In this document: positions 45,089-53,873 of the stretch, piece by piece
Numbering within the stretch: position 1 is the stretch's first letter
Layout of the letters: the number at the start of each line of letters is the position of its first letter
The notes under the pieces: model-generated
Databases searched by the model: none
The model's input: the letters and a program-made list of their open reading frames with translations, nothing else
Told to the model about the DNA's origin: nothing
Source of the DNA: Microvirga rosea
Lineage (GTDB): Bacteria; Pseudomonadota; Alphaproteobacteria; Rhizobiales; Beijerinckiaceae
Assembly (NCBI RefSeq): GCF_020595095.1
Contig: NZ_JAJDOP010000004.1
Span: 248,001 to 312,000, forward strand
Direction of reading: 5' to 3'
DNA: 64,000 bases
Position numbers and translations under genes: made by a program

Positions 45089-46681
45089 ATGCCTATCGTC
45101 GCCGGCGTTGATTTCGGCACTCTTAGCGTGCGCGTAACCCTGATCGACGACCAGAAAGGGCCTCTTGGCCTCGGTTCAGCCGAGTACCCGCTTCACCGCA
45201 GGCGAGACGATCCGGATTTTGCCGCTCAGTCTCACGTAGACCATATGAGTGCGCTTGCGAATGCTATGCAACGAGCGCTCGAGTCGGCAGGCTTGGACGG
45301 TCACGAGATCGCCGCCCTTGCGGTCGATACCACAGGTTCAAGCGTCGTTGTGGTCGATGAGACTCTGAAACCTCTCGGCGATTACTATCTCTGGTGCGAT
45401 CACCGCGCGAAAGCGGAGGCCGAAGAGATTACCCGAATGGCCCATCAGGAGAACCTCGAAGCGATCCACTGGTGCGGCGGTGTTTATTCTTCCGAATGGG
45501 GTTTTGCAAAGCTCCTGCATTGGCTCCGGCATAATCCAAATAAGCGCGATCAGGCTGCTACCGCTCTTGAGCATTGCGATATGGTCGTCGCCACTCTCAC
45601 CGGAGTGACCGATACGCGGCGCATCAAGCGGAGTGTTTGCGCCATGGGTCACAAGTGGATGTGGAACCCGAAATGGGGCGGTCTTCCCTCACAGGAGTTT
45701 CTGAGCAAGGTGGATCCCCTGTTCGACGGATTTCGCGACAAGCTCGGAGGAGAATATGCAACATCCGACGTTATTGCCGGCCATCTCTCGCAACCATGGG
45801 CCGAACGTCTAGGGTTGAGACCCGGCATTCCGATTCCCGTCGGCGCCTTGGATGCCCATTGGGACGCAATTGGCGCGGGTTGCCGCGTTGGTGATGCAAT
45901 CAATGTGGTTGGAACCTCGACCTGCATCATTGCCATGGCGCCGAATGTCGATCTCATTCAGGGCGTTTGCGGCGTCGTGCCTGGAAGCGTCAGCCCCTCC
46001 CTGACCGGCATCGAAGCTGGCCTGTCGGCGACAGGGGACATTTTTGAGGCCATCGCCCGTCGGGCCAATACCTCCATCAAAGCTCTGTCTGAAGGGCTTG
46101 AGCATTATCGGGCTGGAGAGACGGGTCTCTTGCGATTGACGTGGGACAATGGGGATCGAACAGTTCTCGTCCGAGCGGACCTCGGGGGGATTACGCTTGG
46201 GTGGAATCTGCTTCATACGGCGAAGGATGAGTTGTTCGCCGCCATCGAGGGCACCGCTCTTCACACACGGATCATTCTCGAACGTATGGTCGAGGGCGGC
46301 GTGCCTGTGGAACGTGTCATCAATGCCGGGGGCATACCTCAAAGCAACTCGGTCTTGAATCAGGTTTATGCCAATGCTCTCGGCCGGCCTGTCCTCGTCC
46401 CCGATGGACTTCCGACCGGGCTCGGGTCAGGTGTCTTCGCCGCACTTGCTGCGGGATCCTATCCCGATGTCGAAAGTGCTCAAAATGCCATCTGTCGTCC
46501 TTTTCGGGTCTTCTATCCGGATCCGGCAGCGCAGGAGATCTACGAGCAACTCTTCGCACTTTACCGCACCCTCTATTTCGCGTTCGGCAGAAAGTCCGAG
46601 GCTGCAGGTCTCGAACAGGTTCTGCCTGAACTAAAGCGTCTGGCTCAAAGGGCCTTGAGTCAAACCATTCCCACAGCTTGA
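45089..46681 (+). CDS. araB: Ribulokinase
   Basis: This FGGY-family kinase of 530 residues starts MPIVAGVDFGTLSVRVTLID (ATG 45089, GGGAG eight bases upstream). It phosphorylates L-ribulose, and often D-ribulose or ribitol too. The specific blocks DTTGSSVVVVDETLKPLGDY, IKRSVCAMGHKWMWNPKWGG and IPVGALDAHWDAIGAG (catalytic aspartate) are those of AraB, not of the other FGGY kinases. It follows araD by 47 bases, so L-ribulose would flow AraB then AraD to D-xylulose 5-phosphate, the same product as XylB gives. Confidence 0.94.
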   Translation: MPIVAGVDFGTLSVRVTLIDDQKGPLGLGSAEYPLHRRRDDPDFAAQSHVDHMSALANAMQRALESAGLDGHEIAALAVDTTGSSVVVVDETLKPLGDYYLWCDHRAKAEAEEITRMAHQENLEAIHWCGGVYSSEWGFAKLLHWLRHNPNKRDQAATALEHCDMVVATLTGVTDTRRIKRSVCAMGHKWMWNPKWGGLPSQEFLSKVDPLFDGFRDKLGGEYATSDVIAGHLSQPWAERLGLRPGIPIPVGALDAHWDAIGAGCRVGDAINVVGTSTCIIAMAPNVDLIQGVCGVVPGSVSPSLTGIEAGLSATGDIFEAIARRANTSIKALSEGLEHYRAGETGLLRLTWDNGDRTVLVRADLGGITLGWNLLHTAKDELFAAIEGTALHTRIILERMVEGGVPVERVINAGGIPQSNSVLNQVYANALGRPVLVPDGLPTGLGSGVFAALAAGSYPDVESAQNAICRPFRVFYPDPAAQEIYEQLFALYRTLYFAFGRKSEAAGLEQVLPELKRLAQRALSQTIPTA

Positions 46682-46783
46682 TATGGCCTTGACGGCCCCC
46701 ACCATGTAGCCTTGCAGGAACATCGCAAAACGCCGCTCGGTCTTCTCGTTTCGAGCCCGACAAGAGTTAGCATTGGAGCCATC

Positions 46784-48052
46784 ATGCAACCGGTAAAGCC
46801 CATTCTTCCTCCGAGCGGCTCCAGTTGGCGCGAGCGACACCTTCACCGGCAGTGGCTTGAAGATCAGGCAACCGACCTTTTCGCGTTTTTCCAACCCCGC
46901 ATCATAAACCCGAGCGGCGGATTTTATGACTTGGATGAAACCGGCGAACCCATCCGTCAAAGTCACATTCGTCAGCTCCATAGTACGACCCGGATGGTCC
47001 ACTGCTTCGCCATCGGGCACCTTCTGGGTCGGCCGGGCTGCGCTGACATCATCGATCATGGAATGAGCTACCTTTGGAAACACCATCGCGATGCCCGGAA
47101 TGGCGGCTATGTCTGGTCCTTGGATGACAACGGTTACAAAGACGATACGAAGCAAGCTTATGGGCATGCCTTCGTGTTGCTTGCTGCGTCCAGCGCTAAA
47201 ATCGTTGGCCATCCCCTGGCAAACGCGCTTTTTGAAGATGTGAGGCGGATCCTGGAGGACTACTTCTGGGAGGAAAAGCATGGCGCTGTAGCCGAAGAGT
47301 TCGCGCGGGACTGGTCCCCTCTTTCATCCTACCGGGGCCAGAATTCGAACATGCACCTGACCGAAGCGCTCATGGCCGCGTTCGAGGCTACCGGGGATGG
47401 AGCACTTCTCGAATGGGCGGAGCGTATCGCCAGCCTGATTATTCGCCGTCATGCCGCGGACCTCGATTATCGCGTTGCGGAGCACTTTGACCAGGATTGG
47501 CACCTAAATCGCGACTATCATGGTTCGGATGTCTTTCGTCCATCCGGCACAACGCCTGGACACTGGCTCGAGTGGACACGATTGCTGTTGCAACTCTGGG
47601 CACTCGGCGGGAAGAAGAACGATTGGATGCCGCAGGCCGCGCGCGCGCTCTTTCGGCAGTCTATTGCCCTAGGATGGGACAGCCATCATGGCGGCTTCTT
47701 CTATACACTGGATTGGAACAACGAGCCTGATCTGCGTCAGAAACTCTGGTGGCCATGCGCGGAAGCCATCGGTGCTGCGTCCTTCCTATGCGATCACCTT
47801 CCAGACGACTTTCACGAGGCATGGTACCGGCATCTATGGGACTTTACGGCCAGGCATGTCATCGACACAGCACATGGCGGATGGCATCCGGAACTGTCGG
47901 AGACGCTCGTTCCCCAATCTAGACTCTTCAGCGGCAAGCCTGATCTATACCACGCGTTGCAGGCGTGTTTGATCCCGCTCTTTCCTTCAACGGGAAGTCT
48001 GACTCGTGTTATTTCGGAAGCCTATCGAGGTTCAGGTCAAACCGCTCCTTAA
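46784..48052 (+). CDS. AGE-family sugar isomerase/epimerase (YihS/mannose isomerase-like)
   Basis: This 422-residue (alpha/alpha)6-barrel protein belongs to the N-acylglucosamine 2-epimerase superfamily. The blocks HSTTRMVHCFAIGHLLGRPG, KQAYGHAFVLLAASSA, QNSNMHLTEALMAAFEATGD and KLWWPCAEAIGA hold the histidines and acids of the active site. The HWLEWTRLLLQLW stretch resembles D-mannose isomerases, which also act on D-lyxose. The start is ATG 46784 with GGAG five bases upstream. As the last gene of a pentose operon it may supply the ketose for XylB or AraB. That is inference; a phosphomannose isomerase or cellobiose epimerase role is not excluded. Confidence 0.86.
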   Translation: MQPVKPILPPSGSSWRERHLHRQWLEDQATDLFAFFQPRIINPSGGFYDLDETGEPIRQSHIRQLHSTTRMVHCFAIGHLLGRPGCADIIDHGMSYLWKHHRDARNGGYVWSLDDNGYKDDTKQAYGHAFVLLAASSAKIVGHPLANALFEDVRRILEDYFWEEKHGAVAEEFARDWSPLSSYRGQNSNMHLTEALMAAFEATGDGALLEWAERIASLIIRRHAADLDYRVAEHFDQDWHLNRDYHGSDVFRPSGTTPGHWLEWTRLLLQLWALGGKKNDWMPQAARALFRQSIALGWDSHHGGFFYTLDWNNEPDLRQKLWWPCAEAIGAASFLCDHLPDDFHEAWYRHLWDFTARHVIDTAHGGWHPELSETLVPQSRLFSGKPDLYHALQACLIPLFPSTGSLTRVISEAYRGSGQTAP

Positions 48053-48084
48053 ATCTCGGTTCGGTTCAAAAGCCATACCACGGG

Positions 48085-48477
48085 TCAAAGAGCCCGCCGT
48101 CTCAGCAGCTGTCCCGTTGGCAATGTCGCGTTTCGGAATCGGCGACTTTCCAAGACAGCATCCTGAAACATATCGATAGCCGCGAGCGCTTGCTCCCGAA
48201 ACGTGGATATCTGCCTGAAGTCTCGGACCGCGAAACGGTCCATTGCCTGAACCAACATCCGGCACCGCGTTTGCACAAGCTGCCTGGCCGCATCAAGGCG
48301 ATTACCCATTGCACCGTCGGCAGAAGCCTCCCGGCAGGCATGAAGCACGGCGCCTGTCAGGTCTTCATCCCAGTAGAGACCTGTGTAGAAGCGGACGCGA
48401 TAACGGGCATCATCGAGAGACCGCTTTATGTCACGCCGCCAGGCAACGTCATCCGCCATTGCGAGCATCTTCTCCAT
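48085..48477 (-). CDS. Hypothetical protein, 130 residues
   Basis: I do not recognise this protein. ATG 48477 has AGGAG five bases upstream, which supports it over the longer plus-strand frame covering the same region. The product is rich in arginine and predicted helical throughout (DIKRSLDDARYRVRFYTGLY, DAARQLVQTRCRMLVQAMDR), with no signal peptide or span. It converges on the sugar isomerase gene with a 32-base gap. Confidence 0.55.
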   Translation of the reverse strand: MEKMLAMADDVAWRRDIKRSLDDARYRVRFYTGLYWDEDLTGAVLHACREASADGAMGNRLDAARQLVQTRCRMLVQAMDRFAVRDFRQISTFREQALAAIDMFQDAVLESRRFRNATLPTGQLLRRRAL

Positions 48478-48627
48478 GATCGCTCCTCGCATAGCATTCA
48501 TGAATTCTCAGAAGACCTACAAGTCGTAAGAATCTCCTTAACAACGCCTCATGCCAAAGGCCTTTCGAAGGCAAGGGTACGAATAGCCAGCTTCCATGAA
48601 GATCGACCTGCGTCGGACCAGACAAAG

Positions 48628-48653
48628 AAATGCCCGCCTTTCGGCGGGCATTT
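48628..48653 (-). terminator. Rho-independent terminator after mucR-type gene
   Basis: AAATGCCCGCC and GGCGGGCATTT form an 11-bp stem around a 4-base loop, and CTTTGTCTGG follows on the minus strand. It starts about 40 bases after the MucR-type stop. The stem with A/T ends is a classic shape for a terminator and could work in both directions. Confidence 0.8.
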
Positions 48654-48694
48654 GACGACACCGATCGAGGCAAAATGAGCCGCTCTCGATCCTA

Positions 48695-49162
48695 TCAAGC
48701 AGCTTTCTTGCTGCGGCGACCCTTCGCAACAGGAGCAGGCTTCTCGGCCTCATCCTTCCGGCGCTGCTGCCCTAGACCCATGGTCTTGGCAAGTTCCGAG
48801 CGCGCCTTGGCATAGTTTGGTGCAACCATGGGATAATCCCGCGGCAGCTCCCATTTGGCCCGATATTGTTCAGGAGTCATATTGTAGGTCGTACGAAGGT
48901 GACGCTTCAAGGACTTGAATTTCTTCCCATCCTCGAGACAAATGATGAAATCGGGTGTGATTGACTTCTTGACCGGAACCGCCGGCGACAGCGCGGTCTG
49001 CGGCTCTTCCACGATTCCTTGCGCGGTTTTCGTCAGAGCGGCATGAACTGAGTTGAGAAGCAACGGTAGATCCGCGGCCGGAACAGAGTTGTTGCTCACA
49101 TAGGCCGAAACGATATCAGCAGCGAGTTCAACGAAGCTTGGAGCGGTTACGTTCTCGTTCAT
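48695..49162 (-). CDS. mucR: Ros/MucR family transcriptional regulator
   Basis: This DNA-binding protein of 155 residues controls exopolysaccharide, motility and cell-cycle genes in Hyphomicrobiales and binds AT-rich DNA. The helical N-terminal half (FVELAADIVSAYVSNNSVPA) is the oligomerisation region. The DNA-binding block CLEDGKKFKSLKRHLRTTYN then MTPEQYRAKW is unmistakable, as is YPMVAPNYAKARSELAKTMG. Two positions that bind zinc in Ros appear changed: the second cysteine is Asp (CLED) and the last histidine is Thr (RTTYN). A basic tail ends in KGRRSKKAA. The start is ATG 49162 with AAGGA ten bases upstream; a GTG 21 bases earlier is possible. Confidence 0.92.
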   Translation of the reverse strand: MNENVTAPSFVELAADIVSAYVSNNSVPAADLPLLLNSVHAALTKTAQGIVEEPQTALSPAVPVKKSITPDFIICLEDGKKFKSLKRHLRTTYNMTPEQYRAKWELPRDYPMVAPNYAKARSELAKTMGLGQQRRKDEAEKPAPVAKGRRSKKAA

Positions 49163-49625
49163 TGTGTTGTTGTCCTTGGCCACGCAGGAACCATTGTGAT
49201 TGAAATATTGAGGAAGATTGTTCCGCAACATCCATCAGGATTAAGCGCCGCGCCGTCTTAAACTCTGCGGCGCAGGGCCCAGATATGTCCGAAATTCCTA
49301 TTTGACAAGATGTGAATTTGAACCGTTCACAAATTGTTCCGGAGTATATTGTCACAAATCAAACTTGAGCAGCAGAGATGAGCTGGGATTTTTGATCGAG
49401 CACCAGTGATGCCAGAGTATTGGGGTTTCCAAAGCCCTCGGATTCACCATTGCCCGGATCGCCCGGATCGCCAAGACATGTCGAATACTAAAGATGAAAG
49501 CGCGGGCTCCTGACTACTTTTGAAGAAATCTAAAATGAGCACACGAACCAGGATGCGCATTTTCATATCATGCGGCTCCCCCTGCATAATGCCAGCGTCT
49601 AGCATTCCAATGATGGAGAAGAAAC
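49163..49625. other. Divergent intergenic region between mucR and aldo/keto reductase genes
   Basis: There is no supported gene in 463 bases. The part next to mucR (49165-49370) is AT-rich for this genome and probably holds the mucR promoter and autoregulatory sites. A tandem nine-base repeat GCCCGGATC lies at 49452-49469. The reductase ribosome site GGAGAA is at 49615-49620. Confidence 0.55.
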
Positions 49626-50465
49626 ATGCGACATCATTCCTTTGGAGCGAGAGGGCCTCTGGTTTCCGTCATCGGACAGGGCACCTGGCATCTTGACGAT
49701 GATGATAGGCCTATGGCGCTGGCAGCACTTCATGCTGGCCTGGATGCCGGGATGACACATATCGATACGGCGGAGATGTACGGTGAGGCGGAACCCTTGA
49801 TCGGGGAAGCGCTTTCAGATCGACGTGACGAGGCCTTCCTGGTCTCAAAAGTTCTGCCGCAGAATGCCTCCTATGATGGGACGATCGCCGCCTGTGAGAG
49901 ATCGTTGAGACGCCTCGGGACGGACCGTCTCGACTGCTATTTGCTTCATTGGCGAGGCAGTTATCCGTTGGAGGAAACGATCGAAGCATTCGAGTTTTTG
50001 CGGCGAAGCGGAAAGATCCTTGCTTGGGGGGTCAGTAATTTTGACGTGGACGACCTGGAAGAGGCTCTTTCAATTGCGGGTCCAGGCAAGATCGCCTGCA
50101 ATCAGGTTCTTTATCACCTTCGCGAGCGGGCGATCGAGCACGCCGTAATTCCCTTCTGTGAGCGACAGGGAATTGCGGTTGTCGGATACTCTCCTTTTGG
50201 GCATGGAGACTTTCCAGAACCAGAAACTGAGCAGGGTCAACTTCTTGATCAGATCGCCGCTGGACGGGGTGTAACGGCGCGGCAGATCGCCTTAGCATTT
50301 CTTACTCGCCGCCCATCTCTCTTCGTCATCCCTAAAACCGGGACGGCCCAGCGTGCGAGACTTAACGCTTCGGCCGGAGACCTTACTTTATCTGAAGAGG
50401 AGATCGCTCAAATCGACGCAGCGTTCCCGCGGGGCCCCAAACCTCGCGAACTACCCATGATATGA
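49626..50465 (+). CDS. Aldo/keto reductase
   Basis: This 279-residue TIM-barrel oxidoreductase has the full catalytic tetrad of the family: Asp47 and Tyr52 (HIDTAEMYGEAE), Lys75 (FLVSKVLPQ) and His108 (CYLLHWRG). The NADPH-binding end VIPKTGTAQRARLNASAGDL is present. Such enzymes reduce sugar aldehydes, keto acids or xenobiotic carbonyls, and the sequence does not tell which. GGAGAA lies five bases upstream of the start. Confidence 0.9.
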   Translation: MRHHSFGARGPLVSVIGQGTWHLDDDDRPMALAALHAGLDAGMTHIDTAEMYGEAEPLIGEALSDRRDEAFLVSKVLPQNASYDGTIAACERSLRRLGTDRLDCYLLHWRGSYPLEETIEAFEFLRRSGKILAWGVSNFDVDDLEEALSIAGPGKIACNQVLYHLRERAIEHAVIPFCERQGIAVVGYSPFGHGDFPEPETEQGQLLDQIAAGRGVTARQIALAFLTRRPSLFVIPKTGTAQRARLNASAGDLTLSEEEIAQIDAAFPRGPKPRELPMI

Positions 50466-50506
50466 TCCTGCGATGAGATCCCCATCAATTCAGGGAGCGG
50501 TATTCA

Positions 50507-51139
50507 ATGCCAATTCTGGTGATGGCCGTAGCTGGATTTTTCGCTCTCGTCATTAGCTGGGCCGTCACGCTCTTGGCAGCCCCTTCTGCAAGACGACGCA
50601 AGAAACACCTTGATGAGCTTGGATCTCAGTTGGTGAATGACGCCTCGAGTGAAGCCGATCATCGACTTGTCAGAGAAGCCCTGACCTTCAGGGTCGGACC
50701 AGTCGCGGCTTTTGCTTTTCCGGTCATTCTGCCAGTGACGGTCCTTGTCCTGGCTGTGACAGGATTAATACGACGCTGGACCGGGGAACATGGCCCCTCT
50801 CCCCTCGAGGGAATAGAATGGGCGAGGTTTCAAGAGCATGAGCTTCTTTTGACTTATGCCGTCTTCAAAGGACAGGGGACGCTCAGGGCCGATCCTCGGT
50901 TCAGACGGCTCGACGAGTTGTCTTTTGAAACTGAGATATTTCGCTTTCCAATCCTGTCAGTGCTCACCGTGCTTTTTGCGATGCCGGGACTTTTGTTCTA
51001 TGCGGCAGTTCATGGATGGCGCGAGGCTATTCAGCTCCTTCCGCAAATTGCTTTTCTGTATGCGCGCGCGCTCGGACCGGCCCTAAAACCCTTTAGGCCG
51101 ACCCCGATGACATCCGGGACAATACAAGCCACGCGATAA
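50507..51139 (+). CDS. Hypothetical membrane protein, 210 residues
   Basis: I do not recognise the family. There are three clear hydrophobic segments: residues 2-25 (PILVMAVAGFFALVISWAVT), about 65-88 (VGPVAAFAFPVILPVTVLVL) and about 148-168 (FPILSVLTVLFAMPGLLFYA). A charged loop (SARRRKKHLDELGSQLVNDA) follows the first. It starts about 40 bases after the reductase gene with GGGAG upstream. Its 3' end overlaps the converging gene at 51093 by 47 bases. Confidence 0.65.
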   Translation: MPILVMAVAGFFALVISWAVTLLAAPSARRRKKHLDELGSQLVNDASSEADHRLVREALTFRVGPVAAFAFPVILPVTVLVLAVTGLIRRWTGEHGPSPLEGIEWARFQEHELLLTYAVFKGQGTLRADPRFRRLDELSFETEIFRFPILSVLTVLFAMPGLLFYAAVHGWREAIQLLPQIAFLYARALGPALKPFRPTPMTSGTIQATR

Positions 51140-51365
51140 AGCAAAGAATGGAGCCGCCTGGGACCAAAAGACCAAGGATCGTCCAACGTTGAACGCGATG
51201 CTCCCAGGCATGGGTCTGGTGCTCTACCTCATCTGTCAGCGGAGCTTTCAGAAGCAGTCTGAAGCGCTTGCGTGCATAATATCCCATGCCCAGCACAAAG
51301 GGCGACGCCCAACCAAAAATGACGGCCAGGTCCCACATCAGATTGCGGTATTGCACGATAGTCAC
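51093..51365 (-). CDS. Hypothetical small membrane protein, 90 residues
   Basis: This has two membrane spans (about residues 11-29, LAVIFGWASPFVLGMGYYA, and 61-82, WTILGLLVPGGSILCFIAWL) joined by a basic and acidic loop. No family is recognised. The frame is supported by its membrane-protein pattern more than by context, and it overlaps the end of the converging gene. It may be a minor envelope protein. Confidence 0.45.
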   Translation of the reverse strand: MTIVQYRNLMWDLAVIFGWASPFVLGMGYYARKRFRLLLKAPLTDEVEHQTHAWEHRVQRWTILGLLVPGGSILCFIAWLVLSRMSSGSA

Positions 51366-51749
51366 GCCGATCTCCGCTTGCGCCCCACAATTGCCTGTAC
51401 TTCAGGATTTGGCTTCTCATTGAAGATCTGGATACGAGTACCGATCAACTTAAGCATTTTTGTGCTTTCGCAACACGAAGGCGCTCAAGCGCGAGAACCC
51501 GGGACCACAGCGTTGGTTCCGAGCGGAACGTGCTGGTGCCGACCGGTCTATGCAAGTCATGAGCGACCCGAAACCTCATCCGACTTATAGCGAGCGAAAC
51601 TTTATTTCATGCCCTGTGGGACATTTTCCCTGTGAAACGAGAGAATTGGGTTTTCAATCGATGAGTTCCTGCAACTGTCGCTCTGCGTGGTCCCTTTACC
51701 GCCATCTTGAGGCTTCCTTCGCATATTGCCGACGACGGTCGATCACTTG
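51366..51749. other. Intergenic region without supported gene
   Basis: I see no convincing coding region, repeat or hairpin in these 384 bases. Short open frames on both strands lack ribosome sites and family resemblance. Confidence 0.5.
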
Positions 51750-52505
51750 CTAGCGAGCAAGCCATCCACCATCGACAGGAAGAACAATTCCATGAATGTA
51801 GTTTGCGGCCTGAGACGCAAGGAATACGGCGGCTCCACCCAGATCCGACGGATCGCCCCATTTTCCAGCCGGAATGCGAGCAAGGATCTGAGCATTCCGA
51901 TCCTCGTCTTCTCGTAATGCCTGAGTATTATTGGTGGAGAAGTATCCGGGAGCGATGGCATTGACGTTGATGCCGCGGCCCGCCCACTCGCAAGCCAGCA
52001 GCTTCGTCAACCCCGCAAGGCCACTCTTACTAGCCGTATAAGCAGGAATGCGGATACCACCTTGGAACGATAAGAGTGACGCAATGTTGATGATCTTTCC
52101 GCCCTGGTTGTCGGCGAGCATTTTGCGGGCGAATGCCTGCGTGAGGAAAAATACCGTTTTCAGATTGACATCCATCACAGCGTCCCAATCGGCTTCAGTG
52201 TAGTCGATCGCATCGGCCCGGCGAATGATCCCCGCGTTGTTGACAAGAATGTCGATACGTCGTTCCCCTGACGCTTCCGCGACAATCCGCTCAATGGGCT
52301 CAAGTGTCGAGAGATCTGCAGATATTGCCTGCATCGACCGTCCCGCATTCCTGACAGCAGTCTCTGTTTCCGCCATCGACGACCGGCCGACTGCCACGAT
52401 ATCGGCTCCTGCACTGGCCAAGGCGACAGCGATTGCCTGGCCCAGGCCTGTGTTGGCACCTGTAACAAGCGCGGTTTTGCCGTGTAGATCAAAAAGACTC
52501 ATCAT
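51750..52505 (-). CDS. kduD: 2-dehydro-3-deoxy-D-gluconate 5-dehydrogenase (KduD-like SDR)
   Basis: This short-chain dehydrogenase of 251 residues has the NAD loop TGANTGLGQAIA (15-26), the NNAG block at 89-92 and the catalytic Ser143, Tyr156 and Lys160 (PAYTASKSG). GKWGDPSDLGGAAVFLASQA and HGIVLPVDGGWLAR are the usual C-terminal blocks, and the closest match is KduD of pectin/uronate breakdown. KduD reduces 2,5-diketo-3-deoxygluconate with NADH. It follows a GntR regulator gene on the same strand by about 115 bases. KduI is absent, so other SDR roles remain possible. Confidence 0.85.
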   Translation of the reverse strand: MMSLFDLHGKTALVTGANTGLGQAIAVALASAGADIVAVGRSSMAETETAVRNAGRSMQAISADLSTLEPIERIVAEASGERRIDILVNNAGIIRRADAIDYTEADWDAVMDVNLKTVFFLTQAFARKMLADNQGGKIINIASLLSFQGGIRIPAYTASKSGLAGLTKLLACEWAGRGINVNAIAPGYFSTNNTQALREDEDRNAQILARIPAGKWGDPSDLGGAAVFLASQAANYIHGIVLPVDGGWLAR

Positions 52506-52621
52506 TGCTTGGTCCTCATCCCGGATCGCTATCGTTCGGATGCTGCACGCACGATCTTTTTGAATTGTTCATGAAAGTCGCTCGATCAGCCGTTTGTGCA
52601 TTCATATGAAGCGTTGATGCT

Positions 52622-53353
52622 TCAATCAAAAAAGTCAGGATTGAGGTTTGCCACGTCTCCGATATCGGCCATCAGGGCGCTGAGATGGCGTCGCATTTCA
52701 TCGGCAGCAAGGTCCGGGTCATTGCTTCTGATCGCCTTGAATACCCTGTTGTGCTCCTCCAGGACGCGATCAAACCGCCCTTCCTGCGGAAGCGTAAGGC
52801 GACGATAGCGATCGACCTGGACCTTGACCTGCTGCGCCACGCGCCAGAGTCCCGGGTAACCAGCGGCATCCGCTATGGTCGCATGGAAGAGGTCATCGTC
52901 CTGATGAAATGCTTCGTAATCATTCTGAGCAGCGCTTGTCTGCATTCTTCTCATCACACCTTCGAGGCTTACGATGTCATTGAGATTGGCGCGCGATGCA
53001 GCCATGCGGGCGCTCGCTTCTTCAAGCGCGCTTCGGATGATCAGAGCTTCCGGCAGAGCGTGCATAGGGATGCGAGAGACGTAGGTGCCGGACTGAGGAA
53101 AAATGTCGATCAGCCCTTCTTCAGCCAGCCTTAAGATCGCTTCTCGAACGGGAGTCCGGCTGACTCCGTAACTGTCTGCAATTTCCTTCTCGTTAAGAGA
53201 CTGACCTGGAAGGAGCCTTAAGGCGAGGATCTCGTCCCGTAGATTTTGACGAATGATGGCGGATGCCGTCGGGCTTCGAGGCTGCTTGGATCCTGCCTTG
53301 CCAGCGTAGACCCTGCGGGCACGCCTTGCCGCTCTCTCAATGGGGGTTTTCAT
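52622..53353 (-). CDS. GntR-family regulator, FadR/FCD subgroup
   Basis: This 243-residue regulator starts at ATG 53353. A basic N-terminal tail precedes the winged helix (residues about 30-95: SAIIRQNLRDEILALRLLPG, then YGVSRTPVREAILRLAEEG). An all-helical FCD ligand domain follows with metal-binding-type residues (FHQDDDLFHATIADAAG and LEEHNRVFKAIRSND). FCD regulators often sense sugar acids or carboxylates. It is immediately upstream of the kduD-like gene, its most likely target. Confidence 0.9.
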   Translation of the reverse strand: MKTPIERAARRARRVYAGKAGSKQPRSPTASAIIRQNLRDEILALRLLPGQSLNEKEIADSYGVSRTPVREAILRLAEEGLIDIFPQSGTYVSRIPMHALPEALIIRSALEEASARMAASRANLNDIVSLEGVMRRMQTSAAQNDYEAFHQDDDLFHATIADAAGYPGLWRVAQQVKVQVDRYRRLTLPQEGRFDRVLEEHNRVFKAIRSNDPDLAADEMRRHLSALMADIGDVANLNPDFFD

Positions 53354-53873
53354 CACAGTATCCCCTGTCAGCGCAATTTTTCTGTCGGCACTTGAGAGTG
53401 CGGCTATGCTGTACACTAATATATCAATCGGGAGAAATACAAGTGATAAGGTCAACTGAGAGATAGATGTTTGAGATTGGGAGCCTTTTCTCGGTCCGTG
53501 ATGAGGTAACCTGGACCATATAACACCTCTCGCGCTGTGGGCAGGAATTGCCCTTCAGCGAAACGCGAAGAAGGCTATAGGGTGTGGCGGAAGGTTACTC
53601 TCGTTCTCCCGCCTAAGACCGGGATGCGGCCCCGTTCATGCGAGCATCACCTGGCACCAGACTCAAGGGCCGGCTTTATCGTGGCCTCTATCAACTCGGT
53701 CCCTCGCTCATAGCCGGCAAACTCCGAGCCGTGGAAGCGCACGAAGATCAGTCCGTATAAATTTGTCTCGCTAGCTCGAGGCTGCCGGAGGCTTCGCATA
53801 CCAAATGTGCCGCAGAACCCAGTCTGCAGCTCAGGGCTCGCCGTACGTATCAGATCGTAGAACGGTGGAGACT
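53354..53873. other. 520-base gap with a possible short gene remnant
   Basis: No complete gene is supported. On the minus strand, 53647-53799 encodes 50 residues (MRSLRQPRASETNLYGLIFV then RFHGSEFAGYERGTELIEAT, ending ESGAR) with protein-like composition. The same frame stays open further upstream to within the end of the ABC ATPase gene. I know no match and see no ribosome site, so it may be the tail of a lost gene. The part next to the GntR gene is AT-rich (TATATCAATC near 53420) and probably holds its promoter. Confidence 0.4.

Noticed and set aside
47965..48678. Plus-strand open frame of 237 codons after the sugar isomerase gene
   Set aside because: It overlaps the isomerase end, has no ribosome site and runs through a terminator hairpin. 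The minus-strand frame 48085-48477 has a good ribosome site.
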